From UBA3941 sp002385665 (GTDB lineage Bacteria; Bacillota; Clostridia; Caldicoprobacterales; UBA3941): DNA of 64,000 nt. The DNA lies in NCBI GenBank assembly GCA_050949255.1, contig JBMNFJ010000016.1:558001-622000 (forward strand), read 5' to 3'. Of the stretch, positions 17,427 through 25,274 are shown piece by piece. Positions within the stretch are counted from its first letter, which is position 1. Each line of letters opens with the position of its first letter. The position numbers were made by a program, and so were the translations under genes. Below the pieces are notes generated by a model. That model saw only the letters and a program-made list of their open reading frames with translations. It made no database searches and was not told the DNA's origin.

Positions 17427-18344
17427 ATGCGATATTCGAGGATAAGAAGGGCAAGAAATCAAAAGCGCTATGCTATAGTTCTTTTGATTGTATTCCTAAT
17501 ACTGGGAGGTGTTTATTTTCTCATGGCTGGTACCATAGGTAAGGCTATCAGCAATATCATAACCCCTATCTTAAAAACCAAAGTGGGTACTGAACAGGAT
17601 GGACAAGATGAGCATATTACAGATGAGATTGGTTCGGAAGGAGAGGACACAGAGTTGACTCTCCCAAAGGAAGAAAATGAGGATAATCAGGGTCCCCGTA
17701 TAACCGAGTTAATAAAGATAGAAGCAAAGAGTTTTTTTGGGATACAGTTGGGTGCCTTCAATAATAAGGAGAATGCTCTATTCATTGCCAATGAGCTAAA
17801 GAAAAAGGGAGCAGCAGGATATGTACTGGAAGATCAATTTTCCAGGGTCTTAGCTATTATATTTCAGTCACAGGATGATACTAGGGCGGTCATAGAACAA
17901 CTTAAAGCCCAATCGGTAGATTCTCAGATATATGAACTCAAGTGCCCCGGAGTAGATATGGAGATAACAGCTTCAAGTGAAAAGGTGGAGGGTATTAAAT
18001 CCTCATACGCAATGGTTATGGATAATTTTGGATTAATGGAATCTATTATCAAGGACTTGGATAAGGATAAAATTACTAAAGAAATAGCTTTGGAAAAAAT
18101 CAGGAATATAATCGATAATATAAAGGAAAAAACAGATCAGCTACAAGCATATTCGACTGATGAAGAAGGTAGACTGGTGTTATCAGGTTTGAAGGACTTT
18201 CTTTCTGCACAGATTGATAATTTAGAAGATATATTACTGGGAAACACATCGGATAGAGTAGAAATTTCCTCCAAGATAAAGTATACTTATATAGACATGG
18301 CAGTTAAGTATAAAAAATATATGGAACAAATTGCTAACGGATAG
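17427..18344 (+). CDS. membrane-anchored SPOR-domain protein
   Basis: A 305-residue protein: a basic cytoplasmic start (MRYSRIRRARNQKR), one membrane helix (about 15-35), an acidic low-complexity linker (about 55-90), a SPOR-like domain (FGIQLGAFNNKENALFIANE to about residue 175), and a helical C-terminal part. SPOR domains bind denuded glycan strands at the division septum or in sporulation. ATG 17427 is 8 bases after AGGGGAGG; the TTG at 17421 is only 2 bases from it. The next gene starts 13 bases after the stop, so it may be the first gene of the hydrogenase-regulatory transcript, though its role there is unclear. Confidence 0.75.
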   Translation: MRYSRIRRARNQKRYAIVLLIVFLILGGVYFLMAGTIGKAISNIITPILKTKVGTEQDGQDEHITDEIGSEGEDTELTLPKEENEDNQGPRITELIKIEAKSFFGIQLGAFNNKENALFIANELKKKGAAGYVLEDQFSRVLAIIFQSQDDTRAVIEQLKAQSVDSQIYELKCPGVDMEITASSEKVEGIKSSYAMVMDNFGLMESIIKDLDKDKITKEIALEKIRNIIDNIKEKTDQLQAYSTDEEGRLVLSGLKDFLSAQIDNLEDILLGNTSDRVEISSKIKYTYIDMAVKYKKYMEQIANG

Positions 18345-18357
18345 GGAGAGATAGCAT

Positions 18358-18705
18358 TTGAAGATATCAACTATAAAGGACCTGTTGGAGGCAGAATTAA
18401 TTGTTGGTGAGGAATTTCTGGACCACGAAGTAGTATCTGCATGCGGGTCTGATTTGATGAGCGATGTATTGACCTTTGTAAAAGAACAAACAGTGTTGCT
18501 AACCGGACTCAATAACCCCCAGGTGATCCGCACAGCTGAGATGTTGGATGTTTCCTGCATCGTATTTGTGAGAGGAAAAAAACCTACTCAAGACATTATA
18601 AATATGGCACTGGAGCGTGATATAGTGTTATTGTCCACTGATAACACATTATTTGAGGCGTGCGGCAAACTTTATGAAGGCGGACTTAGGGGAGACATGA
18701 GATGA
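18358..18705 (+). CDS. DRTGG-domain protein (copy 1)
   Basis: A 115-residue DRTGG-fold protein: LLEAELIVGEEFLDHEVVSA, CGSDLMSDVLTFVKEQTVLL, then a beta-alpha region ending FEACGKLYEGGLRG. DRTGG domains are found with phosphotransacetylase and CBS proteins and may bind ligands; their role beside hydrogenases is unknown. The TTG start follows GGGAGAG. Its last 4 bases overlap the HATPase gene (ATGA). A second copy is encoded at 20610. Confidence 0.8.
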   Translation: MKISTIKDLLEAELIVGEEFLDHEVVSACGSDLMSDVLTFVKEQTVLLTGLNNPQVIRTAEMLDVSCIVFVRGKKPTQDIINMALERDIVLLSTDNTLFEACGKLYEGGLRGDMR

Positions 18706-19142
18706 CGGTGGAATCTAATGAATATATCGGCATGATCCACAGCTATGAAATAGAAGCGGGTAATTTTACCAAGGCCGGTGAAGCGGCTAGTAGTATTAAG
18801 AGACTTTTAAGGCAATTAGGTGTTGATGCCAATGTTATTAGAAGGGTGTCCATAGCTGCTTATGAAGCAGAAATGAACATGGTTATCCACTCAATAGGTG
18901 GGAATATTCAAATAGAAATAAGTCCGAAAGCCATAGTGTTCAAGGCCGTAGACGAAGGGCCGGGTATAGAGGATGTTAACTTAGCTATGGAAGAGGGATT
19001 CTCCACAGCCAAAGAATGGGCTAGAGAATTGGGTTTTGGGGCCGGTATGGGATTGCCCAATATAAAAAGATGTTCTGATGAATTTCATATCCAATCTGAA
19101 GTGGGGCAAGGCACCTATTTAGAAGCAAAATTCATATTATAG
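18702..19142 (+). CDS. HATPase-domain protein, anti-sigma/RsbW-like (copy 1)
   Basis: A 146-residue GHKL ATP-binding protein without a histidine phosphotransfer domain. The N-box region is RVSIAAYEAEMNMVIHS, the G1 box is DEGPGIED and the G2 box is GFGAGMGLPNIKRCSD. The size and order match serine-kinase anti-sigma factors such as RsbW/SpoIIAB. It is translationally coupled to the preceding DRTGG gene. No anti-anti-sigma factor or sigma factor is nearby, so the partner may be the adjacent DRTGG or hydrogenase protein. Confidence 0.82.
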   Translation: MTVESNEYIGMIHSYEIEAGNFTKAGEAASSIKRLLRQLGVDANVIRRVSIAAYEAEMNMVIHSIGGNIQIEISPKAIVFKAVDEGPGIEDVNLAMEEGFSTAKEWARELGFGAGMGLPNIKRCSDEFHIQSEVGQGTYLEAKFIL

Positions 19143-19229
19143 ATATACTAATCATTGGCTATAGTTACATAGTAAGAATACCGAAATTGGTTTCGGAAAA
19201 TATTGGGACAACAAGCAGCCAATTGTACA

Positions 19230-19235
19230 TATAAT
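19230..19235 (+). promoter_or_regulatory. possible -10 upstream of the sensory hydrogenase
   Basis: TATAAT at 19230-19235 in the 125-base gap, with only poorly spaced -35 candidates (GGGACA, 19205-19210). A perfect 6-bp hairpin (19181-19196) without a T-run also lies in this gap. Confidence 0.3.
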
Positions 19236-19267
19236 GACCTATCTATGTAAAAAGGAAGGTGAGCTAT

Positions 19268-20620
19268 ATGCAGGGGTACTACCATTCCGTAACCTTGGAT
19301 GCAGACAAATGCATGGGGTGTACCAATTGCATTAAGAGATGCCCCACAGAGGCCATTCGAGTCCGGGATGGCAAGGCATATATAATAGCTGAACGCTGTA
19401 TAGATTGCGGGGAATGTATCCGAGTATGCCCTTATCATGCCAAAATTGCCGTTACCGATCCCTTAGATGCTATATATGATTATAAGTATAAGATAGCACT
19501 TCCTGCACCCACTTTATATGGCCAGTTTAAAGACCTAACCAGCATAGACAGTGTTTTACATGGCCTCAAGCTCTTAGGATTTGATGATGTTTTTGAAGTA
19601 GCCAGAGGCGCCGATTTTGCTACCGAATTTACAAAGTACCAGATCAAGCATACTAATCCCAAGCGGCCTATTATTTCTTCATCTTGTCCAGCTGTGGTTA
19701 GATTGGTGCAAGTTAGGTTTCCTGAACTGATATCCAATCTTGCCGATGTTCAATCTCCCATGGAGATTGCTGCCCAGATTGCCAAGGATAATTTTAGCAG
19801 AGAACACGGGGTGGATATAGAAGAAATAGGCGCTTTTTTTATAACTCCTTGTGCGGCGAAAGCTACCAGTATTAGGAATCCATTGGGTACAGAAAGATCC
19901 AGTGTCGATGGGTCTATATCAATCCTGGATATATATGGTCCTCTATCATTGGTAATGAACAAGGCTGATAATTCATGTGTTACTACCAGTCTTCGAAAAT
20001 CTACCCTAAAGGGTGTAGGCTGGGCAAACTCAGGTGGCGAAGGATCTTCCTTAGACATAGATAGTTATTTGTCAGTGGACGGTATTCCCAACGTCATCAA
20101 GGTTTTGGAGGAAATTGAGAATGGTAAGCTATCGGATCTGGATTTTTTCGAAGGTCTGGCCTGTGTAGGTGGATGTGTCGGTGGTCCGCTGGTTTTTGAG
20201 AATAACTTTGTTGCACAAAATAGGTTGAGGAAGCTTATTAGTAAGATTGAAGACTCCGAACCTATCGCCCATGAAGAATTTAAAATGGCTTTGGAGAAGT
20301 ACGACTGGAAGTTTAATAAGGAGATATTACCAAAGCCAATAATGAGATTGGATGATGATATTTCATCTGCTATAAAGAAGATGGAGGAATTGGAGCGGAT
20401 TTATGCCGATCTTCCCGGTTTGGACTGCGGATCTTGCGGTTCTCCCAGCTGTAGAGCCTTGGCTGAGGATATAGTAAGGGGATATACTACCGAATTTGAT
20501 TGTATCATTAAGCTTAGGGAGAAGATAAGAAACCTAGCGAGAGAATTTGGGGAGTTATCGGATAATCTGCCTACAGGAATAGATAGAAGCGATACAGGAG
20601 GATTAAAACATGAGGATTAA
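19268..20620 (+). CDS. sensory-type [FeFe]-hydrogenase
   Basis: A 450-residue protein with two N-terminal 4Fe-4S motifs (CMGCTNCIKRC, CIDCGECIRVC), a reduced H-cluster domain, and a C-terminal Fe-S motif DCGSCGSPSCRALAEDIVRG. The H-cluster motifs are modified: SSSCPAV (C140) for TSCCPGW, TPCAAKA (C195) for MPCxxKxxE, and ACVGGCVGG (C299, C303). The four ligand cysteines are kept but the proton-relay Cys position is Ser139. This pattern matches group C/D hydrogenases proposed to sense H2 or redox state rather than turn over H2 fast. I chose ATG 19268, 8 bases after AAAGGAAGG, over GTG 19259. Its 3' end overlaps the second DRTGG gene by 11 bases. Confidence 0.85.
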   Translation: MQGYYHSVTLDADKCMGCTNCIKRCPTEAIRVRDGKAYIIAERCIDCGECIRVCPYHAKIAVTDPLDAIYDYKYKIALPAPTLYGQFKDLTSIDSVLHGLKLLGFDDVFEVARGADFATEFTKYQIKHTNPKRPIISSSCPAVVRLVQVRFPELISNLADVQSPMEIAAQIAKDNFSREHGVDIEEIGAFFITPCAAKATSIRNPLGTERSSVDGSISILDIYGPLSLVMNKADNSCVTTSLRKSTLKGVGWANSGGEGSSLDIDSYLSVDGIPNVIKVLEEIENGKLSDLDFFEGLACVGGCVGGPLVFENNFVAQNRLRKLISKIEDSEPIAHEEFKMALEKYDWKFNKEILPKPIMRLDDDISSAIKKMEELERIYADLPGLDCGSCGSPSCRALAEDIVRGYTTEFDCIIKLREKIRNLAREFGELSDNLPTGIDRSDTGGLKHED

Positions 20621-20954
20621 TGATTTAATTAAGAAGATACCACATACCATATTAGCAGGAGAAGAATTTTTGAATAGGGAGATAAAATCCGGATATTGTT
20701 GTGATCTATTGAGCCGGGTAATGGCCCATGGTCCGAGGAACGGTATATGGATAACCGTCCAAACCCACGTTAATATTATTGCTATTGCAACCTTACTTGA
20801 TATTTCATGTATTATCATCCCTGAGGATATCAGTGTAGACCCAAATACCATAGCAAAGGCCAATGAAGAGGAAGTTGTAGTCATATCTTCACCTTTAACA
20901 GCTTTTGAATTAGCAGGACGATTATATGAAATGGGAGTAGGCAATCAGAAATGA
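20610..20954 (+). CDS. DRTGG-domain protein (copy 2)
   Basis: A 114-residue paralogue of the protein at 18358, with the same order of elements: MRINDLIKKIPHTILAGEEF, CCDLLSRVMAHGPRNGIWIT, then FELAGRLYEMGVG at the end. It lies inside the overlapping string hydrogenase-DRTGG-PHP (11-base overlap upstream, 4-base overlap downstream), so stoichiometric expression is likely. The function is unknown. Confidence 0.8.
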   Translation: MRINDLIKKIPHTILAGEEFLNREIKSGYCCDLLSRVMAHGPRNGIWITVQTHVNIIAIATLLDISCIIIPEDISVDPNTIAKANEEEVVVISSPLTAFELAGRLYEMGVGNQK

Positions 20955-21652
20955 GAATAGCCGTCGATCTACATATACATTCAGCCCTCTCGCCCTGCGC
21001 TGATGATGATATGACCCCTAATAACATAGTAAATATGGCAATGCTAAAGAAGCTGGATGCAATATCCATTACAGACCACAACAGCTGTGACAATGTAGAG
21101 GCAGTCATCAAAGCAGCGGGTTCCAAATTGATGGTTGTGCCCGGTATGGAAGTACAAACCAGGGAGGAGGTCCATCTTTTATGCTATTTTAATTGTTTGG
21201 ACAAGCTGATGGACTTTGGGGAAGTAATAAAAAATGAATTACCAAAGATATCAAACGTTCCCAAGATATTTGGCAACCAATTAATAATAGACGATGAGGA
21301 TAGGGTAGTTGATGAAAGGAAAGAGATGCTGATATCGTCGACGGATTTATCAATAGATCAAATCATAGAGGAAGCTATTAGCAGGGATGGGGTGGCGATC
21401 CCTGCCCATGTGGATAAACCATCTTACAGTATCATTTCTCAGTTGGGTTTTATACCCAAAAATTTGGAGGGTGGAATGGTAGAGATAAGTGGTTATAGTA
21501 ATGAGCTTCTTACCAAGTTTCCCTCCCATAAGCTTTTATATTCCTCAGATGCCCATGAATTAGGGCAAATACTAGAGCGAGTTAATTTTATAACCGTATG
21601 CGATTTATCTGTTTCAGGCATTCTCAACGCCTTAAGAAGCCCGTCTAAATAA
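20951..21652 (+). CDS. PHP-domain metal-dependent phosphoesterase
   Basis: A 233-residue PHP protein. DLHIHSALSPCADDDM is motif I, ITDHNSCDN motif II, VVPGMEVQT motif III, IPAHVDKP and SSDAHELGQ further metal ligands. The family hydrolyses phosphate esters, including 3'-phosphoadenosine phosphate and nucleotide monophosphates in TrpH-like members. In this cluster it could remove a signalling phosphate or nucleotide, but that is inference. It starts ATG 20951, overlapping the preceding gene by 4 bases, and ends the regulatory module. Confidence 0.85.
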   Translation: MRIAVDLHIHSALSPCADDDMTPNNIVNMAMLKKLDAISITDHNSCDNVEAVIKAAGSKLMVVPGMEVQTREEVHLLCYFNCLDKLMDFGEVIKNELPKISNVPKIFGNQLIIDDEDRVVDERKEMLISSTDLSIDQIIEEAISRDGVAIPAHVDKPSYSIISQLGFIPKNLEGGMVEISGYSNELLTKFPSHKLLYSSDAHELGQILERVNFITVCDLSVSGILNALRSPSK

Positions 21653-21809
21653 AGCATGTGTGGATCATTATTGATAATCCCATCTCTGTATCGGAAATAC
21701 GAAATTGACAATTAAATAACAAAAAGATTCTGAATATTTTATCGTTTTGTATCTCTGACTTGTACTTAATTAATTTATTAAGGCAAAAAAATGCATGCAT
21801 ATAGTTTAT

Positions 21810-21818
21810 TTTGTCGAA
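21810..21818 (+). promoter_or_regulatory. putative Spo0A box
   Basis: TTTGTCGAA matches the 0A-box consensus TTTGTCRAA exactly, 46 bases upstream of the -35. A one-mismatch box (TTTGTCATA on the minus strand, 21871-21863) overlaps the -35 itself. Binding is not shown. Confidence 0.4.
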
Positions 21819-21863
21819 TTGCACAGGACAACAAAAATAACTTAAAAATATTTCGTTAAATAT

Positions 21864-21892
21864 ATGACAAATATAAAAAAATGTGTTAGAAT
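21864..21892 (+). promoter_or_regulatory. promoter of the nuoE-hydA hydrogenase operon
   Basis: ATGACA at 21864-21869 and TAGAAT at 21887-21892 with a 17-base spacer. Transcription would begin near 21899. Confidence 0.65.
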
Positions 21893-21898
21893 GTCCTT

Positions 21899-21974
21899 GT
21901 ATTTTGATTTGTATAGAAAAATACGGCAAGTCATACAAGCTACCTCTATTAGGGATAGTTTTTAAGCTTTGCCG
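21899..21974 (+). promoter_or_regulatory. structured 5' leader of the hydrogenase operon
   Basis: The predicted transcript starts with GTATTTT (21899-21905) pairing AAAATAC (21918-21924). A second structure closes with CGGCAA (21924-21929) and TTGCCG (21969-21974), with AAGCT/AGCTT and a CTACCT/GGGATAG hairpin inside. It does not match any riboswitch class I know. Confidence 0.45.
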
Positions 21975-22017
21975 ACAATAACAATTTTATAGCTATTATT
22001 TTGGAGGAGGGGACAAA

Positions 22018-22503
22018 ATGTCAGCCATAGATTTAGAAAATCAGGAGAAATTTCAGCAGCTTCAAAAGGTCATTGACGAGTGGAAGGATAAAGAAGGTCC
22101 GCTTATGCCAGTCCTTCATAGCGCTCAGGAGATTTTCGGATGCCTATCCCTTGATGTACAAAAGTATATATCCAAGGAATTAGATATCCCTGTTAGTGAT
22201 ATTTATGGGGTTGCGACTTTTTACTCCCAGTTTACTTTAAAGCCTAAGGGCAAATATAGAATTGGGGTATGTATGGGTACAGCCTGCTATGTAAAGGGTG
22301 CTCAGGCTATATTAGATGAACTTAAAAAGGTATTAGATTTAGAAGTGGGGGAGACCTCCGATGATGGACTATTCACCTTGGATGCTACCAGGTGTTTAGG
22401 AGCATGTGGTCTAGCTCCCATCATGATGATCAATGATGACGTATATGGCAGGTTAAAACCCGAAGATGTTAAAGGAATAATTGACAAATACAGGGATAAA
22501 TAA
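22018..22503 (+). CDS. NADH dehydrogenase-type 24-kDa subunit (NuoE/HydC-like)
   Basis: A 161-residue thioredoxin-fold [2Fe-2S] protein. After the helical region LMPVLHSAQEIFGCLS comes the four-Cys binding pattern CMGTACYVKGA and DATRCLGACGLAPIM. This is the small subunit of NADH-dependent [FeFe]-hydrogenases (HydC) and of complex I (NuoE). It starts at ATG 22018 after GGAGGAGGGG and is first in a five-gene operon ending at 27014. It would pass electrons between the flavin subunit and the other clusters. Confidence 0.93.
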   Translation: MSAIDLENQEKFQQLQKVIDEWKDKEGPLMPVLHSAQEIFGCLSLDVQKYISKELDIPVSDIYGVATFYSQFTLKPKGKYRIGVCMGTACYVKGAQAILDELKKVLDLEVGETSDDGLFTLDATRCLGACGLAPIMMINDDVYGRLKPEDVKGIIDKYRDK

Positions 22504-22505
22504 CC

Positions 22506-23057
22506 ATGCAGGATTTATCGCTGCACATTTTGGATCTTATACAAAATTCTATAGCGGCTGGCGCTAGCCTAATTAAACTGACAATATACGAGGATAAGGA
22601 AAAGAATTGGCTTACCATAGATATAGAGGATAATGGTAAAGGAATGGATAAAATAGCTATGAGGAGAGCAGCCGATCCATTTTACACTACCCGATCTACC
22701 CGTAAAGTAGGGTTGGGGTTGCCACTCTTTGTAGCAATGGCGCAAAGGTGTGGGGGAGATGTAGTCCTCAAATCCACTAAGGGTAAAGGAACCAGCATAA
22801 AATCCGGATTCCAACTAAACCACATAGACCGACCGCCTTTTGGAAAGTTGGAGGATACCATTACAACCTTGATTCTATGTAATCCAGATATAGATTTTGT
22901 ATATATCCATAAGGTTAATGACGATGAATTTAAGCTAGACACTAGGGATATCCGGCAAATCATAGGAGATATTCCCATCGAACATCCTGAAATAATTAAT
23001 TGGATTCAATCTTATATGAAGGATGGACTCAATGAAATAAATGGAGGTGTCCAATAG
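22506..23057 (+). CDS. HATPase-domain protein (copy 2)
   Basis: A 183-residue GHKL ATP-binding protein: N-box HILDLIQNSIAAGA, G1 box DNGKGMD, then FYTTRSTRKVGLGLPLFVAMA (G2), GGDVVLKSTKGKGT. There is no dimerisation or His-phosphotransfer domain, and the last 80 residues are an extra region. It sits between hydrogenase subunit genes, 2 bases after nuoE and overlapping the next gene by one base, so it is clearly part of this operon. Together with the copy at 18702 it suggests protein phosphorylation control of the hydrogenase. Confidence 0.85.
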   Translation: MQDLSLHILDLIQNSIAAGASLIKLTIYEDKEKNWLTIDIEDNGKGMDKIAMRRAADPFYTTRSTRKVGLGLPLFVAMAQRCGGDVVLKSTKGKGTSIKSGFQLNHIDRPPFGKLEDTITTLILCNPDIDFVYIHKVNDDEFKLDTRDIRQIIGDIPIEHPEIINWIQSYMKDGLNEINGGVQ

Positions 23058-23431
23058 TGAAGACCTTAAAAGAGTTGGAAGAGATAAGACAAAGAACGCT
23101 AGAATCTGTAAACTTAAGAAAGGACAGAACAGGCGCCAGAGTGGTAGTTGGTATGGCAACCTGCGGTATAGCGGCTGGCGCTAGACCCATACTAATGGCT
23201 TTTCTTGAAGAGATTAAAAATAGAAGCCTCAAGGATATAACCGTTACTCAGACCGGGTGCATTGGTGTTTGTCGTTTAGAGCCAATGGTTGAAGTCTATT
23301 TGCCTGGTAAGGATAAAGTAACATATGTCAAGATGACACCTGAAAAGGTTAAGAGGGTAGTAGCTGAGCATTTAGTGAATAATCAAGTAGTTCAAGAATT
23401 TACAATAGGGGCAGCAGAAAAGAATGATTAA
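23057..23431 (+). CDS. [2Fe-2S] thioredoxin-like ferredoxin subunit
   Basis: A 124-residue protein with the thioredoxin-like [2Fe-2S] pattern ATCGIAAGARPI and TQTGCIGVCRLEPMVEV (four cysteines), as found beside HydB in multimeric hydrogenases (HndB-like). The GTG start overlaps the stop of the preceding gene, with GGAGGTGT upstream. It probably carries electrons between subunits. A fused version of the same domain opens the next protein. Confidence 0.88.
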   Translation: MKTLKELEEIRQRTLESVNLRKDRTGARVVVGMATCGIAAGARPILMAFLEEIKNRSLKDITVTQTGCIGVCRLEPMVEVYLPGKDKVTYVKMTPEKVKRVVAEHLVNNQVVQEFTIGAAEKND

Positions 23432-23452
23432 TCGGTAAGGAGGCTTAATAAT

Positions 23453-25249
23453 ATGGAACTTTATCGTTCTCATGTTTTGGTCTGTGGGGGAACAGGGTGT
23501 CATTCATCAGGCTCAGCAGACCTAATAGAACATTTTAATAGGGATTTAAAGAAATACGGAATAGAGAAAGAAGTAAAAGTTGTTCAGACCGGTTGTTTTG
23601 GGTTGTGTGAGGTAGGACCGGTTGTTATAGTCTATCCTGAGGGTGCATTCTATAGCAGGGTCAAGGATGAAGATGTAACCGAGATTGTCTCGGAACACCT
23701 TGTTAAAGGGCGGATAGTTAAGCATCTACTATACCATGACAGTGTGGACGGAGATCATGAAATCAAATCTCTGGATGAAGTACCCTTCTATCAAAAACAG
23801 ATGAGAGTAGCCCTGCGAAACTGTGGCGTTATAAACCCAGAAAATATCGACGAATATATTGCCTTTGATGGATATATGGCCCTGGGAAAGGTCTTAACGG
23901 AAATGACCCCGGAAGACGTTATAGATATCTTAAAAGAATCGGGACTTAGGGGTCGAGGCGGTGCAGGATTCCCTGCGGGATTAAAGTGGGAATTTACCTA
24001 CAAAGCACAGGGGGATAAAAAGTTTGTGGCCTGTAACGCTGACGAAGGTGATCCCGGAGCATTTATGGACCGCAGTATTTTAGAGGGTGATCCTCATTCG
24101 GTAATAGAGGCTATGACCATTGCCGGATATACTGTAGGTGCCGATCAAGGATATATCTATGTCAGAGCTGAGTATCCAATTGCCGTGGAGAGACTTACCA
24201 AAGCTATAGCACAAGCGCGAGAGTACGGCCTCTTGGGTAAAAATATCCTGGGCACTGATTTCAGCTTTGATCTGGAATTAAGACTTGGTGCAGGGGCATT
24301 TGTTTGTGGTGAAGAGACTGCTCTTATGGCTTCCATCGAGGGTGATCGTGGAGAACCAAGACCAAGACCGCCTTTTCCTGCGGTAAAGGGGTTGTTTGGT
24401 AAGCCCACCCTGTTAAATAATGTTGAAACATATGCAAACATACCTCAAATTATTCTAAAAGGTCCCAAATGGTTCCAGGGCATTGGTACCGAGAGGAGTA
24501 AGGGTACAAAGGTTTTTGCATTGGGTGGAAAAATAAATAATACAGGATTAGTTGAGGTACCAATGGGGACAACACTCAGGGAGATCATATATGAGATCGG
24601 GGGAGGAATTCCCGAAGGAAAGACCTTTAAAGCTGCACAAACCGGCGGTCCCTCAGGGGGATGCATTCCTGCGGAGCACTTGGATACCCCCATCGATTAT
24701 GATTCTCTTACTGCTATAGGCTCTATGATGGGCTCGGGCGGTTTGATTGTAATGGACGAAGATAATTGTATGGTGGATATCGCCCGTTTCTTCCTGGAGT
24801 TTACTGTTGAGGAATCCTGCGGAAAATGTCCTCCTTGTCGTATAGGGACAAAGAGGATGCTGGACCTTTTAAATAAAATCGCGGAAGGCAAAGGTGAAGA
24901 AGGGGATCTGGAAAAGCTTGAGGAATTAGGCGAAGGTATAAAAATAGCTTCACTATGCGGTCTCGGACAATCCGCGCCCAACCCCGTACTGAGCACAATT
25001 AAGTACTTCAGGGAAGAATACGAGGAACATATAAGGGATAAGAAATGCAGGGCAGGAGTATGTCAGGCACTGCTTCAATATATCATTATTGAGGACAAAT
25101 GCAGAAGCTGCGGTCTGTGCGCAAGGGTCTGTCCCGTCAACGCCATTTCCGGACAGAAGAAGCAACCCTATGTTATAGACCAGGATTCCTGCATTAAATG
25201 TGGGGCTTGCATGGAAAGATGTCCTTTTGATGCCATTGTTAAAAGGTAA
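23453..25249 (+). CDS. NADH-binding flavin/Fe-S subunit (NuoF/HydB-like)
   Basis: A 598-residue subunit carrying FMN and the NAD(H) site. Order: thioredoxin-like [2Fe-2S] domain (CGGTGCHSSG, TGCFGLCEVGP, about 1-90), 51-kDa domain with the glycine-rich RGRGGAGFPAGLKW and CNADEGDPGAFMDR, CGEETALMASIEG, SLBB region, the 4Fe-4S cluster SCGKCPPCRIG with SLCGLGQ, and a C-terminal two-cluster ferredoxin (CRSCGLCARVCPVNAI, CIKCGACMERCPFDAI). This matches HydB of electron-bifurcating hydrogenases, which couple NADH and ferredoxin oxidation to H2. It starts ATG 23453 after AAGGAGG. Confidence 0.95.
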   Translation: MELYRSHVLVCGGTGCHSSGSADLIEHFNRDLKKYGIEKEVKVVQTGCFGLCEVGPVVIVYPEGAFYSRVKDEDVTEIVSEHLVKGRIVKHLLYHDSVDGDHEIKSLDEVPFYQKQMRVALRNCGVINPENIDEYIAFDGYMALGKVLTEMTPEDVIDILKESGLRGRGGAGFPAGLKWEFTYKAQGDKKFVACNADEGDPGAFMDRSILEGDPHSVIEAMTIAGYTVGADQGYIYVRAEYPIAVERLTKAIAQAREYGLLGKNILGTDFSFDLELRLGAGAFVCGEETALMASIEGDRGEPRPRPPFPAVKGLFGKPTLLNNVETYANIPQIILKGPKWFQGIGTERSKGTKVFALGGKINNTGLVEVPMGTTLREIIYEIGGGIPEGKTFKAAQTGGPSGGCIPAEHLDTPIDYDSLTAIGSMMGSGGLIVMDEDNCMVDIARFFLEFTVEESCGKCPPCRIGTKRMLDLLNKIAEGKGEEGDLEKLEELGEGIKIASLCGLGQSAPNPVLSTIKYFREEYEEHIRDKKCRAGVCQALLQYIIIEDKCRSCGLCARVCPVNAISGQKKQPYVIDQDSCIKCGACMERCPFDAIVKR

Positions 25250-25274
25250 CCTGGAACTATAAAGGAGTGAAGAT

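Larger units (their letters stand above)
21653..22017 (+). other. 365-base intergenic region between hydrogenase modules
   Basis: A gene-free, very A+T-rich region. It holds a possible Spo0A box (21810-21818), a promoter (21864-21892) and a structured leader (21899-21974), each listed separately, and a Rex-like sequence discussed among the rejected items. No terminator for the upstream module is evident. Confidence 0.7.

Noticed and set aside
21705..21722. Rex-like inverted repeat TTGACAATTAAATAACAA
   Set aside because: It matches TTGTTAA-N4-TTAACAA with three mismatches but lies more than 140 bases upstream of the promoter -35, so repression by Rex from there is unlikely.
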